Positions 8,008-16,686 of a stretch of 64,000 nucleotides of DNA are shown one piece after another (position 1 is the first letter of the stretch; the number at the start of each line of letters is the position of its first letter). The notes beneath the pieces are model-generated. The model was given only the letters and a program-made list of their open reading frames with translations. It had not been told where the DNA came from and made no database searches. The stretch covers positions 1,426,001 through 1,490,000 of the forward strand of contig CAXXUJ010000001.1 of NCBI GenBank assembly GCA_963677695.2, written 5' to 3'. Both the position numbers and the translations under genes were made by a program. This stretch comes from SABI01 sp963677695. GTDB lineage: Bacteria > Spirochaetota > Spirochaetia > Sphaerochaetales > Sphaerochaetaceae.

Positions 8008-9816
8008 ATGGATTATGAAATTATAGTGATCGGAGCGGGCCATGCAGGGATTGAAGCTGCGCTGGCCTGCAGCCGACTTGGAAAAAAGACTCTCCTGATT
8101 ACCCAGAACCTTGATGCGATCGGACGGCTCAGCTGTAACCCTGCAGTCGGAGGCCTCGCCAAGGGGAATATCGTAAGGGAAGTGGATGCTCTCGGCGGAG
8201 AGATGGGACACCTCATCGATGCATCGATGATTCAGTTCCGAATCCTCAACCGGAGAAGGGGTCCTGCAGTGCAGGCTCCCCGTGCACAGGCTGACAAGTT
8301 CACCTACCACAGGCTGGCAAAGGAAACAGTAGAAGCAGCTGCGAATCTCTCGATCTTTCAGGACACCGTCGTCGACATCATTGCAGATGAGAAAACCACC
8401 GAGGTGACTGAAGTCGCCACTGAACGGGGACACCGCATCAGCGCGAAACGTATCGTGCTCACCACAGGAACCTTCATGGAAGGAAAGATCTTCATCGGTG
8501 AATATTCAGCTTCCTCGGGAAGAATAGGAGAACCGGCCGCGATAGGTCTCGGTGATGCTCTCAGGGCGAAAGGTTTCCGAATCGGAAGGCTGAAGACCGG
8601 GACTCCCGCACGTGTGAGAAAATCGACAATGGACTTTTCGAAGATGGAGAAGCAGGACGGGGATGAAGTGATGATGCCCTTCAGTTTCGACACCGATGTG
8701 ATTGACCGTCCTTCTCTTCCCTGTTACATCGTTTATACCAATGATGAGACTCACAGGATCATACAGAGGAATATGCACCGCTCTCCCCTCTACTCGGGAA
8801 TCATCGTGGGCAAAGGTCCACGCTACTGCCCTTCGATCGAAGACAAGGTAGTCCGATTCCCAGACAGGGATCGGCACCAGATATTTGTTGAGCCCGAAGG
8901 AGTGGGGACTGAGGAATATTATCTGAACGGGATGAGTTCCTCACTCCCCGAGGATGTTCAGGTCGCCTACATTCACAGTATCCCGGGGATGGAAGAGGCA
9001 GAAATCATGAGACCGGGGTATGCGGTCGAGTATGATTTTTCCGATCCTACCGATCTGTATCCCTCTCTTGAATCAAAACACATGAAACACCTGTTCATAG
9101 CTGGACAGACCAACGGTACCAGCGGCTATGAAGAGGCTGCCTGTCAGGGGTTGATAGCTGGAATAAACGCTGTGAGATCTCTTGAGAATGAAGAGCCTCT
9201 CATCCTGAACAGAAGCGAAGCTTATACCGGGGTCCTGATTGACGACCTTGTCACCAAGGGGACGAACGAACCCTACAGGATGTTCACCAGCCGAGCCGAG
9301 TACCGTCTTAATCTCCGTCATGACAGTGCAGACCAGAGACTGACTCCCTACGGGTATGAGATAGGTCTGACCAGTGAACATAAGATGGAAAGGCTGAGGG
9401 AGAAGATCGAAAAGATCGATATGGTGAAATCTCTCCTTGATTCAAAAAGAATAGCCGGAAAGAAGGCAAGTGATTATCTGAAGCAGGTGGAAATCTCGAT
9501 GGAGGACATCGCCCGTGAGATTCCCGAGCTTAACGAAATCGATCCTGTTGTCACCTATCAGGTGGAACTCGATGTGAAATACAGCGGGTACATGCAGCGG
9601 CAGGAGAAGCAGGTGGAACGCCACCTGAAGATGGAGAAGATAGCGATCCCCAGTGATTTCGACTACGATGTGATTGAAGGTCTCAGTGCTGAAGCCAAGG
9701 AGAAATTCAAGGCGATACAACCTAAAAATCTCGGTCAGGCAGGCCGCATAAGCGGAGTGAGAAACTCCGATATGGCAGTCCTTATGGTGATTCTCACCCG
9801 ACGGGAGAAGAAGTGA
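8008..9816 (+). CDS. mnmG: tRNA uridine-5-carboxymethylaminomethyl modification enzyme MnmG (GidA)
   Basis: MnmG is the FAD- and NADH-dependent partner of MnmE in wobble U34 modification. The dinucleotide-binding motif VIGAGHAGIEAA begins at residue 7, and the family signature SCNPAVGGLAKG lies around residue 44. The GLKTGTPARV-type segment appears as RLKTGTPARV near residue 198. The 602 residues are slightly fewer than E. coli (629). The gene starts three bases after mnmE and is followed by rsmG after three bases. In many bacteria this trio lies at the origin with parAB, but no parAB or dnaA appears here. Confidence 0.97.
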   Translation: MDYEIIVIGAGHAGIEAALACSRLGKKTLLITQNLDAIGRLSCNPAVGGLAKGNIVREVDALGGEMGHLIDASMIQFRILNRRRGPAVQAPRAQADKFTYHRLAKETVEAAANLSIFQDTVVDIIADEKTTEVTEVATERGHRISAKRIVLTTGTFMEGKIFIGEYSASSGRIGEPAAIGLGDALRAKGFRIGRLKTGTPARVRKSTMDFSKMEKQDGDEVMMPFSFDTDVIDRPSLPCYIVYTNDETHRIIQRNMHRSPLYSGIIVGKGPRYCPSIEDKVVRFPDRDRHQIFVEPEGVGTEEYYLNGMSSSLPEDVQVAYIHSIPGMEEAEIMRPGYAVEYDFSDPTDLYPSLESKHMKHLFIAGQTNGTSGYEEAACQGLIAGINAVRSLENEEPLILNRSEAYTGVLIDDLVTKGTNEPYRMFTSRAEYRLNLRHDSADQRLTPYGYEIGLTSEHKMERLREKIEKIDMVKSLLDSKRIAGKKASDYLKQVEISMEDIAREIPELNEIDPVVTYQVELDVKYSGYMQRQEKQVERHLKMEKIAIPSDFDYDVIEGLSAEAKEKFKAIQPKNLGQAGRISGVRNSDMAVLMVILTRREKK

Positions 9817-9819
9817 CGC

Positions 9820-10524
9820 ATGGGTAAGAACGAACTCTTTGAACTGATGAGAAAAGGAACTGATGCACTCTCCCTGACTCTGAGTGATCTTCAGTGGTCT
9901 CAGCTGGAACGGTTTTATGATGAACTCATCCTCTTTAATGACGTATACCATCTGGTCAACGCAAAGGGGGAGGAACTTATCATCAAACACTTCCTCGATT
10001 CCCTCGCCCCTTTCTCTGTCCTGAAAGATATTGTGGATGCCGGAGAGGACGCTGTTCCCTGTGCCGATGTCGGCAGCGGTGGTGGATTCCCCGCAATCCC
10101 CCTTGCCATCCTGTTCGAGAACACCCGGTGGGATTTGATCGAGAGGTCGGGAAAGCGGTGCGGTTTTCTTCTCAATGTCATTGCAGCCTGTAACCTTCAG
10201 GACCGGGTACGTGTTTTAAATAAAGACTTGAAACATGTTGATGAGCGGTACCGCATGGTCACCTTCCGAGCTGTATCTTCCCTCGCTGATGTCATGGATC
10301 CTCTGGACAGGATCACAGCTGATGATGGATGTATCTGTGCATACAAGGGAAAACTGTCTCAGGTGAACGAAGAACTGAAAGAACTTCATGCTGCTGCAGC
10401 GAGCGAGACTGAAGGGAATCTTGGAGCATATCAGTACAGGCTCCATGAGGTTGTTATTCCGTTTCTTGACTCTCAGCGGACGCTGGCGGTAATGAATAAA
10501 AAAGGAGAAGAAGAGAAGGCATGA
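9820..10524 (+). CDS. rsmG: 16S rRNA (guanine527-N7)-methyltransferase RsmG (GidB)
   Basis: RsmG uses S-adenosylmethionine to methylate N7 of G527 in the 530 loop of 16S rRNA. The SAM-binding segment ADVGSGGGFPAIPLA lies near residue 83, and the ERSGKRCGFL segment follows near residue 108. At 234 residues it is a little longer than E. coli RsmG (207), mostly at the N-terminus. It sits in the mnmE-mnmG-rsmG string, and its stop overlaps the uppP start as ATGA at 10521. Loss of this enzyme gives low-level streptomycin resistance in other bacteria. Confidence 0.95.
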   Translation: MGKNELFELMRKGTDALSLTLSDLQWSQLERFYDELILFNDVYHLVNAKGEELIIKHFLDSLAPFSVLKDIVDAGEDAVPCADVGSGGGFPAIPLAILFENTRWDLIERSGKRCGFLLNVIAACNLQDRVRVLNKDLKHVDERYRMVTFRAVSSLADVMDPLDRITADDGCICAYKGKLSQVNEELKELHAAAASETEGNLGAYQYRLHEVVIPFLDSQRTLAVMNKKGEEEKA

Positions 10525-11333
10525 GAGAAACTCTTTCGGTATTACAATCAGTATTTCTCGGAATCATACAGGGGTTGACGGAATTCCTTCCTGTCTCGAG
10601 CAGCGGACACCTTGAGATCTCGAGGCACCTGTTCAGTATGCCTGAGGTTCCTCTTCTGTTCGATGTGGTTCTTCATGTAGCAACCCTCGCTGTTGTTCTT
10701 TTCTTCTATCGTATGTATGTGCGTGACATTGCTGTTGCACTGTTCCGCTTTCTCAAGAAGGATGCGGGTGCAAACGATTTTGCGAACCTGAAGATTCTTG
10801 TCAATCTCTTTTTATCAACCTGTGCAACGATTGTTCTCGCTCTTGTGCTGAGGAAGATTCTTCCCGAGGAAGGGGGAATTGCGCAGGTTGCGATTCTGAT
10901 GTATGTGACAGCTGCACTCCTGCTCTATCGGCCGAAAAAGGAGAAGAGGGGAACCCTCCCTGAGATGAGTATCCCAAAAGCTCTTCTGATCGGTGTCGCG
11001 CAGGGATTTGGAACACTTGCAGGCATCAGCCGCTCAGGAATCACCATCACCGCTTCCCATGCCGCAGGACTGGAAAGAAAGGAGGCCGGGACCTATTCCT
11101 TCCTCCTCTCTATTCCTGCCATCCTCGGCGCTCTGGTTCTCACTCTGGCGGATGCTTCATCAGCTGCCTCTTCGGTTTCAGTACCTGTTATACTTGCCGG
11201 CTCGATTTCTGCACTGATCACAGGATTTTTCTCGCTGAAGATGTTACTATGGGTCATAGGGAAGGCGAAGCTCTGGTATTTCAGTATCTATCTGGTGTGT
11301 GTCGCTACCTATCTGTTATTATTCGCATTGTAG
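10521..11333 (+). CDS. uppP: Undecaprenyl-diphosphatase UppP (BacA)
   Basis: This integral membrane enzyme dephosphorylates undecaprenyl diphosphate to recycle the lipid carrier of envelope polysaccharides and, where present, peptidoglycan. The two BacA signature regions are visible: the Glu-containing GLTEFLPVSSSGHL near residue 14 and GISRSGITITASH near residue 174. The length of 270 residues matches E. coli (273), with about eight hydrophobic segments. It is translationally coupled to rsmG through ATGA and lies 24 bases before ftsK. It may also raise bacitracin tolerance. Confidence 0.95.
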   Translation: MRETLSVLQSVFLGIIQGLTEFLPVSSSGHLEISRHLFSMPEVPLLFDVVLHVATLAVVLFFYRMYVRDIAVALFRFLKKDAGANDFANLKILVNLFLSTCATIVLALVLRKILPEEGGIAQVAILMYVTAALLLYRPKKEKRGTLPEMSIPKALLIGVAQGFGTLAGISRSGITITASHAAGLERKEAGTYSFLLSIPAILGALVLTLADASSAASSVSVPVILAGSISALITGFFSLKMLLWVIGKAKLWYFSIYLVCVATYLLLFAL

Positions 11334-11357
11334 GAGAGGAACGGTAAGGAGGTTTCT

Positions 11358-13985
11358 GTGGCGGGGAAAAAGTTCATAGCTCGAGTATTGGCTCTGATCT
11401 GTCTTATTGCGGCTGCTGTATCACTGCTGTTCCTTCTTGTCCCGGCCTCAAGAATAGATTCCATACCCTACGCTCCCACCGTACAGTATGTCCTCTCTTT
11501 GGTCATTCCTTATACGGAGTTATCTTTTGTCCCCCCTGGATACCAGATCTATCTGATCCCAGCTATCCTGCTTTTATCTTCTCTTCTTTTCCTCCTGTTA
11601 CAGAAGACATTCAGGTTCCTGTGGATCATCCCTGGCCTTTATATCGTCTATTACACGGTTTTCATATTTCTCAGACTGCATGGAGGATTTTCAACCCCGG
11701 GCAGTGTCCTTGCCGTTCTCGGTTCAAATCCCTTCATCGGGCAAGTCCTCATGGTTCTCGCCCTCGTTCTGGAAGGGACGATAGGACTTCTTCTCCTGTA
11801 TGTCTCGATCCGTATCGGGCGTAAACTCAAAGTTCGATATCCTGAAAAGGAAGTGAATGTAAAAACAAAAGAACAAAAAGAGAATCGGAAAAAGGAAATC
11901 AGGAAGAAGGAAAACAGGAAGGCCGGCAAGGCAGGAAAGAAAAAAGCTGAGGAGATGAAGAAAGCTTCGAAAGATACTCCTGTTGCTGAGCAGCCGGTCA
12001 CTGTGGAACTGGATGAAGATGCTCCTCTCTCCTTTCCTTCGCTGAAGGATGTTCCTGACATGCCGAGTGTCGGTGTTACCAAAGAAAAGGGAATCTACGT
12101 GGGAAGACTGAATGAGCTGAGCGATTCCTCCCTTGTTCTGACCGACGTCCCTGTCGATGAAGAGGAACTGGCCGAAGAGACAGAAGAGAAGAGTGTGAGA
12201 AGAGCACCCCTTCAGGCACTCTATGAACATCTTGAAAAGGATCGAATGACCAAGGATTTCACAGTCCCCACTAGCGTTCCTCCCATTCGTCCCTCAAATA
12301 AAAAGAAGGCAGCCGATGAGAAGCTTTCCACTGAAGAACCTGTGAAGATTTCAGAGAATGCTTCAGAAATGGCTCCAGAACAGGCACCAGAGAAGGATGT
12401 AAAAGTCGCTCAGGATCCTCCAGAACCTAAGAACATGAAGGCACAGCAGGTTCCAGCAGAAGAACCTGCAGTCCCTGCTGTAGAAGAATCGGATGACATC
12501 GATTTTGTGAGCGGGGTGGGTGGTCTTGTAAGAGATACGTCCTCAGCACTTCTTTCCAGAGGAAAGATCGGGTATAAGAAACCCTCTGAAGAACTTCTCG
12601 ATTCCTATCCGAACCACTCGACTGAGGTGGACGAAGAGACAAAGCTTGCCGGTCAGCGTCTGATGGAAACCTTGCGGGAATTCAAGATCGAAGCGAAGAT
12701 CGCAGACATCATCAAAGGACCGACGGTCACGATGTATGAAGTGACCCTCGCTCCCGGAGTGCGTGTAAGCAGCATCATCAACCTCAGTGACAACATCGCG
12801 ATGGAACTTGCAGCCCAGAGAGTGAGAATCGTTGCACCGATCCCGGGCAAACAGGCTGTCGGAATAGAAGTACCAAACCCTCACCGCTCCATCATCGGCT
12901 TCAGAGACCTCCTCGGAACCGTGGATAACCACAAGACTCCCCACCTCCCCATGATACTCGGGAGAAAAATCACAGGGGAACCTGTCGTTGTCGATATAGC
13001 CCGCACTCCTCACCTTCTTATCGCAGGAGCGACAGGCTCAGGTAAGAGCGTCTGTGTGAATGCACTGATAAACTCACTTCTCTATCTTAAATCACCGAAG
13101 GAAGTGAGGCTGATCCTTGTCGACCCGAAGATTGTTGAACTTCGTATGTACAACGGTATCCCGCACCTTCTCACCCCGGTCATCACAGAACCGAAGAAGA
13201 CGATCAAAGCTCTTGAGTTCTGTCTTTATGAGATGGATAGAAGATACAAGATGCTCAATTCACTGGCAGTCAGAAACATCTCGGCTTATAACTCGAAAGT
13301 CGACTCACAGAAGATAGCGAGGGAGAGACTCCCCTACATTGTCGTTGTGATCGATGAATTTGCAGACATCATGACAACGGTTGGAAAGGAACTGGAAACA
13401 ATTCTTGCTCGCCTGGCTGCGATGGCCCGTGCCGTGGGTATTCACCTCGTTCTTGCCACCCAGCGGCCGAGTTCGGACGTCATTACGGGAACAATCAAAT
13501 CTAATATACCCTCGCGAATCGCATTCACAGTGAGCGGGCAGATCAACAGCCGTATTATCATCGATGAAAACGGAGCTGAGAAACTGCTCGGGCAGGGTGA
13601 TATGCTCCTTGCCCCCGGCTGGGAGCCGAACAGTACGAGAATTCAGGGGGCCTTCCTTTCCGACGACGAAGTCGAGAGAGTTGTTTCCTATGTGAAAACA
13701 CAGGGAGAGCCCGATTACCTTGATGAGTCGTTCTTCGAGGACGAAGTGGAAAGCAGTGATGACAGCGATGATGATCTTGATGACGACAGCAGTGACGAGG
13801 CTCTCAGAGAGAAAGCGATAAAGATCATTATCGAAAGACAGGGAGCGAGTGCCTCCTATCTGCAGCGGAGACTGAGAATCGGATATAACAAGGCGGCGAG
13901 AATCATTGAGCTTCTCGAAGAAGAGGGGGTTGTTGGACCTTCACGGGGAAGTAAACCGAGAGAACTTCTCAGAATACCCGATTGA
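11358..13985 (+). CDS. ftsK: DNA translocase FtsK/SpoIIIE
   Basis: This septum-anchored hexameric DNA pump clears and aligns chromosome termini at division. The 875 residues comprise four N-terminal membrane segments (about residues 8-165) and a charged linker rich in Lys, Glu and Pro (about 170-400). The motor follows, with Walker A GATGSGKSVCVN near residue 560 and Walker B IVVVIDEFADIM near 665. A short Asp/Ser-rich acidic stretch precedes the C-terminal gamma winged-helix domain (SASYLQRRLRIGYNKAAR), which in relatives reads polar KOPS-like sequences. The start is GTG at 11358 with a strong AAGGAGG before it. Confidence 0.95.
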   Translation: MAGKKFIARVLALICLIAAAVSLLFLLVPASRIDSIPYAPTVQYVLSLVIPYTELSFVPPGYQIYLIPAILLLSSLLFLLLQKTFRFLWIIPGLYIVYYTVFIFLRLHGGFSTPGSVLAVLGSNPFIGQVLMVLALVLEGTIGLLLLYVSIRIGRKLKVRYPEKEVNVKTKEQKENRKKEIRKKENRKAGKAGKKKAEEMKKASKDTPVAEQPVTVELDEDAPLSFPSLKDVPDMPSVGVTKEKGIYVGRLNELSDSSLVLTDVPVDEEELAEETEEKSVRRAPLQALYEHLEKDRMTKDFTVPTSVPPIRPSNKKKAADEKLSTEEPVKISENASEMAPEQAPEKDVKVAQDPPEPKNMKAQQVPAEEPAVPAVEESDDIDFVSGVGGLVRDTSSALLSRGKIGYKKPSEELLDSYPNHSTEVDEETKLAGQRLMETLREFKIEAKIADIIKGPTVTMYEVTLAPGVRVSSIINLSDNIAMELAAQRVRIVAPIPGKQAVGIEVPNPHRSIIGFRDLLGTVDNHKTPHLPMILGRKITGEPVVVDIARTPHLLIAGATGSGKSVCVNALINSLLYLKSPKEVRLILVDPKIVELRMYNGIPHLLTPVITEPKKTIKALEFCLYEMDRRYKMLNSLAVRNISAYNSKVDSQKIARERLPYIVVVIDEFADIMTTVGKELETILARLAAMARAVGIHLVLATQRPSSDVITGTIKSNIPSRIAFTVSGQINSRIIIDENGAEKLLGQGDMLLAPGWEPNSTRIQGAFLSDDEVERVVSYVKTQGEPDYLDESFFEDEVESSDDSDDDLDDDSSDEALREKAIKIIIERQGASASYLQRRLRIGYNKAARIIELLEEEGVVGPSRGSKPRELLRIPD

Positions 13986-14001
13986 TCGAGGAGAGAAAAG
14001 A

Positions 14002-14823
14002 ATGAAACAGCATGAAACAGCGTCACTGAACGGCCGAGTGATTCCCCGCAGCGAGTGCGTGGTCTCCATTGATGATCCCGCTTTCCAGACTGCGTACAAT
14101 GTGTACGAATCGATGAAACTTGTCGATTCCCATCTGGTCTATCCTGAAGATCATATCGCGAGACTCTTCCGCTCCGCGCATGGAATATCGATCCGTCACG
14201 ATTTCACTCAGGAGATGATTCTTTCTTCGATCGAAGAACTCATCAGGAGTGAAGAACTTACCGACGCCACGGTCCGTATCATGCTCGCAGGAGGAGATGA
14301 CCCGAGACTTTTTATCACAACTCAGCCCCTGCTCACCTACCCTGAAGAGTACTATACTGAAGGAGTGAAGGCCATCTCGTACGGAGGAGAACGGTTTCTC
14401 CCTATGTTCAAGACCGGAAACCTACTGCTCAACCATCTTTCAAGAACAGAAGCAAAGGCCAGAGGCGCTTTCGAAGCCCTCCTTCTGAACTACGAGGGAT
14501 TCCTTCTCGAAGGCTCAAGGACAAACCTTTTTGCCCTCAAGGGTGATACTCTCTTCACCGCTCCAACTGATCTTGTTCTTGAGGGAGTCACGAGAGATCA
14601 TATTCTCGTTGCCGCCGAACAGCTCTCCCTCTCTGTTGTCTATGAACTGCTTTCCTACGAAACAGTCATAGCAGGACACTATGACGGACTTTTCATTTCA
14701 TCGACCTCGATGGGAGCCATGCCTCTCAGCTCTCTTGATGATACCTCGCTCCCCTTCATCCACAATCATACAAAGAAAATCCACCAGCTCATTCGCTCAT
14801 GGGAGACTAACCTACTACCATAA
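14002..14823 (+). CDS. Class IV PLP aminotransferase (D-amino acid or branched-chain type)
   Basis: The fold is that of the BCAT / D-amino acid aminotransferase / aminodeoxychorismate lyase family. The likely PLP lysine is in PMFKTGNLLLNHL (around residue 138). The phosphate-cup segment EGSRTNLFALKGD follows around residue 172, and LEGVTRDHIL matches the family C-terminal motif. At 273 residues it is nearest in length to D-amino acid aminotransferase and aminodeoxychorismate lyase, and the KTGNLL...GAFEALLLN pattern recalls the former. GGAGAG lies 8-13 bases before the ATG at 14002; a longer in-frame version would overlap ftsK and lacks support. Substrate not determined. Confidence 0.82.
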   Translation: MKQHETASLNGRVIPRSECVVSIDDPAFQTAYNVYESMKLVDSHLVYPEDHIARLFRSAHGISIRHDFTQEMILSSIEELIRSEELTDATVRIMLAGGDDPRLFITTQPLLTYPEEYYTEGVKAISYGGERFLPMFKTGNLLLNHLSRTEAKARGAFEALLLNYEGFLLEGSRTNLFALKGDTLFTAPTDLVLEGVTRDHILVAAEQLSLSVVYELLSYETVIAGHYDGLFISSTSMGAMPLSSLDDTSLPFIHNHTKKIHQLIRSWETNLLP

Positions 14824-14838
14824 AAAGAAAAAACCAAG

Positions 14839-14844
14839 TATAGT
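14839..14844 (+). promoter_or_regulatory. TATAGT -10-like box directly before the DEAD-box gene
   Basis: TATAGT is followed by AGGACGC and then the ATG at 14852. The string closely resembles the one before def (TATAGT, AGGGGC, ATG). No convincing -35 box lies 16-18 bases upstream. It may drive a leaderless message internal to the long operon. Confidence 0.4.
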
Positions 14845-14851
14845 AGGACGC

Positions 14852-16678
14852 ATGAAGTTTAATGAATTACCTTTGCATCAAAGTCTCCTGAAGGGAATAG
14901 ACCATGCCTCCTTTGTCGAGTGTATGACCGTACAGGAAAATGTATTACCAGTATCCCTTACAGGTAAAGATGTTATGGTCCAGTCAAAGACCGGATCGGG
15001 AAAGACGGCAGTCTTTCTCCTTACCATTTTGCAGAACATCGCCCAGCAGAAAGCTGAAGGAAAAGAACCAGAAGGGTTCGCTTTGATCATAGCTCCCACG
15101 AGAGAGCTCGCCGTTCAGATTGAGGGGGACGCACACCTCCTCTCCCACGGCATGGAAGGAACACGGATCGGATGTTTCTATGGTGGAGTCGGATATCAGC
15201 AGCAGGATAAGATGCTTGCAGGCGGGATTGATCTCGTCATCGGTACCCCGGGAAGAATTCTCGATTACCAGAAAATGGGAAAGCTCGATTTCCGTAAAGT
15301 AAACGCCTTCGTCATCGATGAAGCCGATAGACTTTTCGACATGGGATTCTATCCCGATATCCAGAGAATGTTCTCCCTGATGTCACCGAAAGAGAAGCGC
15401 CAGACGATGCTGTTCAGTGCGACCCTCTCCAACCGAGTAAGAAACCTTGCATGGAAGTACATGAACGAACCTCAGGAGTTCGAAGTACAGATGGAAGAGG
15501 TCACGGTGAAGAATATCACTCAGGAACTCTACCACGTCTCAAGCGATGAGAAATTCTCTGTCATGCTCAGACTCCTCAACAAGGAAAAGCCGGAAAGCTG
15601 CCTGATCTTCACCAATACCAAGGCACGTGCTGTCGAAGTCACCAAGAGATTGCAGCTCAACAAATACAAGACTCAGTACCTGATGGGAGACCTCCCCCAG
15701 AACAAACGTCTTCAGGTCCTCGACCGGATGAAGTCGGGTGAGCTCAGATTCCTTGTTGCAACCGATGTTGCGGCCCGTGGTCTTCAGATCGATGACCTCC
15801 AGCTCGTTGTCAACTACGATATCCCGGAGGACTTCGAGAACTACGTCCACCGTATCGGAAGAACCGCACGTGCGGGTAAGAGCGGTAAAGCAATCACTTT
15901 AGGGTGTGAAGAGTACGTCTATTCCCTCGAATCGATCGAACAGTATATCCAGATGAAGATCCCCGTGATCTGGGTCGATGAAGAGACTGTCCCCGAAGTG
16001 AAGGATGCCTCAGAAGGAATGAGTTTCAGAGACCTTGTCCCGAGAAACGAGTTCGGAGGAAAGAGCGACAGGGGCGGTAGAAGAGATGGTTCAAGAAACA
16101 GCAGAGGCAGGGGCAGAAAACCTCAGAACTCCCGTTCCGGAAGACCTTCTCACCATGCAGATGCCTCTTCACCGAGAAAGCATGAGTCACAGAAACCCCA
16201 TGCGAAGAAAGATCATCAGCCAAAGACGTTCCGCGGAGCCCAGGGAGCTGGAAAGAGCTACCAGGATATTCAGAAGATGGATCTTAACCAGCGGATGGCA
16301 TATTACAAGAATATGTACCTTGAAGAAGGTGAAGGTGCAAAAACCGGAACTCCCAAGGGTGCACAGAATGAGAGCGGCAGGAAGAATCCTCAGAGAAAGC
16401 AGAATTCTCAGAAGAGAGGAAACCGAAACTCACAGGGCAAGGGCGGCAAGCCTGCTTCCTCCGATAATACCCGTTCGGCTTCGAATGAATCACGTCCTTC
16501 TCAGCAGAAGCGAAAACCTGATCAGAAGAAACAGGGGCCTGCAGCAGATTCCAGAAGAAAACCTGCGCCTGAAGTGAAACCTGAAAAGAAGACGAATGCA
16601 CCTAAACCGCAGGTAGCGGAGAAGAAGACTGAAACACCGAAAAAGAAGGGATTCTTCGCGAAACTCTTCGGCCGGTAA
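14852..16678 (+). CDS. DEAD-box RNA helicase with long basic C-terminal tail
   Basis: This ATP-dependent RNA helicase probably acts in ribosome assembly or RNA turnover. Motifs in order: Q motif (TVQENVLP, Gln28), I (KTGSGKT, Lys51), Ia (PTRELAVQ), Ib (GTPGRIL), II (IDEADRLF), III (FSATL), V (ATDVAARGLQ) and VI (HRIGRTARAGKSG). After about residue 400 a tail of about 200 residues is rich in Arg, Gly, Ser, Gln and Lys, and it ends in KKKGFFAKLFGR. The tail probably binds RNA and is likely disordered. I chose ATG 14852, which gives the usual N-terminus. The longer frame overlaps the aminotransferase gene. Confidence 0.93.
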   Translation: MKFNELPLHQSLLKGIDHASFVECMTVQENVLPVSLTGKDVMVQSKTGSGKTAVFLLTILQNIAQQKAEGKEPEGFALIIAPTRELAVQIEGDAHLLSHGMEGTRIGCFYGGVGYQQQDKMLAGGIDLVIGTPGRILDYQKMGKLDFRKVNAFVIDEADRLFDMGFYPDIQRMFSLMSPKEKRQTMLFSATLSNRVRNLAWKYMNEPQEFEVQMEEVTVKNITQELYHVSSDEKFSVMLRLLNKEKPESCLIFTNTKARAVEVTKRLQLNKYKTQYLMGDLPQNKRLQVLDRMKSGELRFLVATDVAARGLQIDDLQLVVNYDIPEDFENYVHRIGRTARAGKSGKAITLGCEEYVYSLESIEQYIQMKIPVIWVDEETVPEVKDASEGMSFRDLVPRNEFGGKSDRGGRRDGSRNSRGRGRKPQNSRSGRPSHHADASSPRKHESQKPHAKKDHQPKTFRGAQGAGKSYQDIQKMDLNQRMAYYKNMYLEEGEGAKTGTPKGAQNESGRKNPQRKQNSQKRGNRNSQGKGGKPASSDNTRSASNESRPSQQKRKPDQKKQGPAADSRRKPAPEVKPEKKTNAPKPQVAEKKTETPKKKGFFAKLFGR

Positions 16679-16686
16679 CAGGATTC

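Noticed and set aside
6640..10524. Chromosome origin, suggested by mnmE-mnmG-rsmG
   Set aside because: No dnaA, parAB, rnpA or yidC and no cluster of DnaA boxes are seen nearby.
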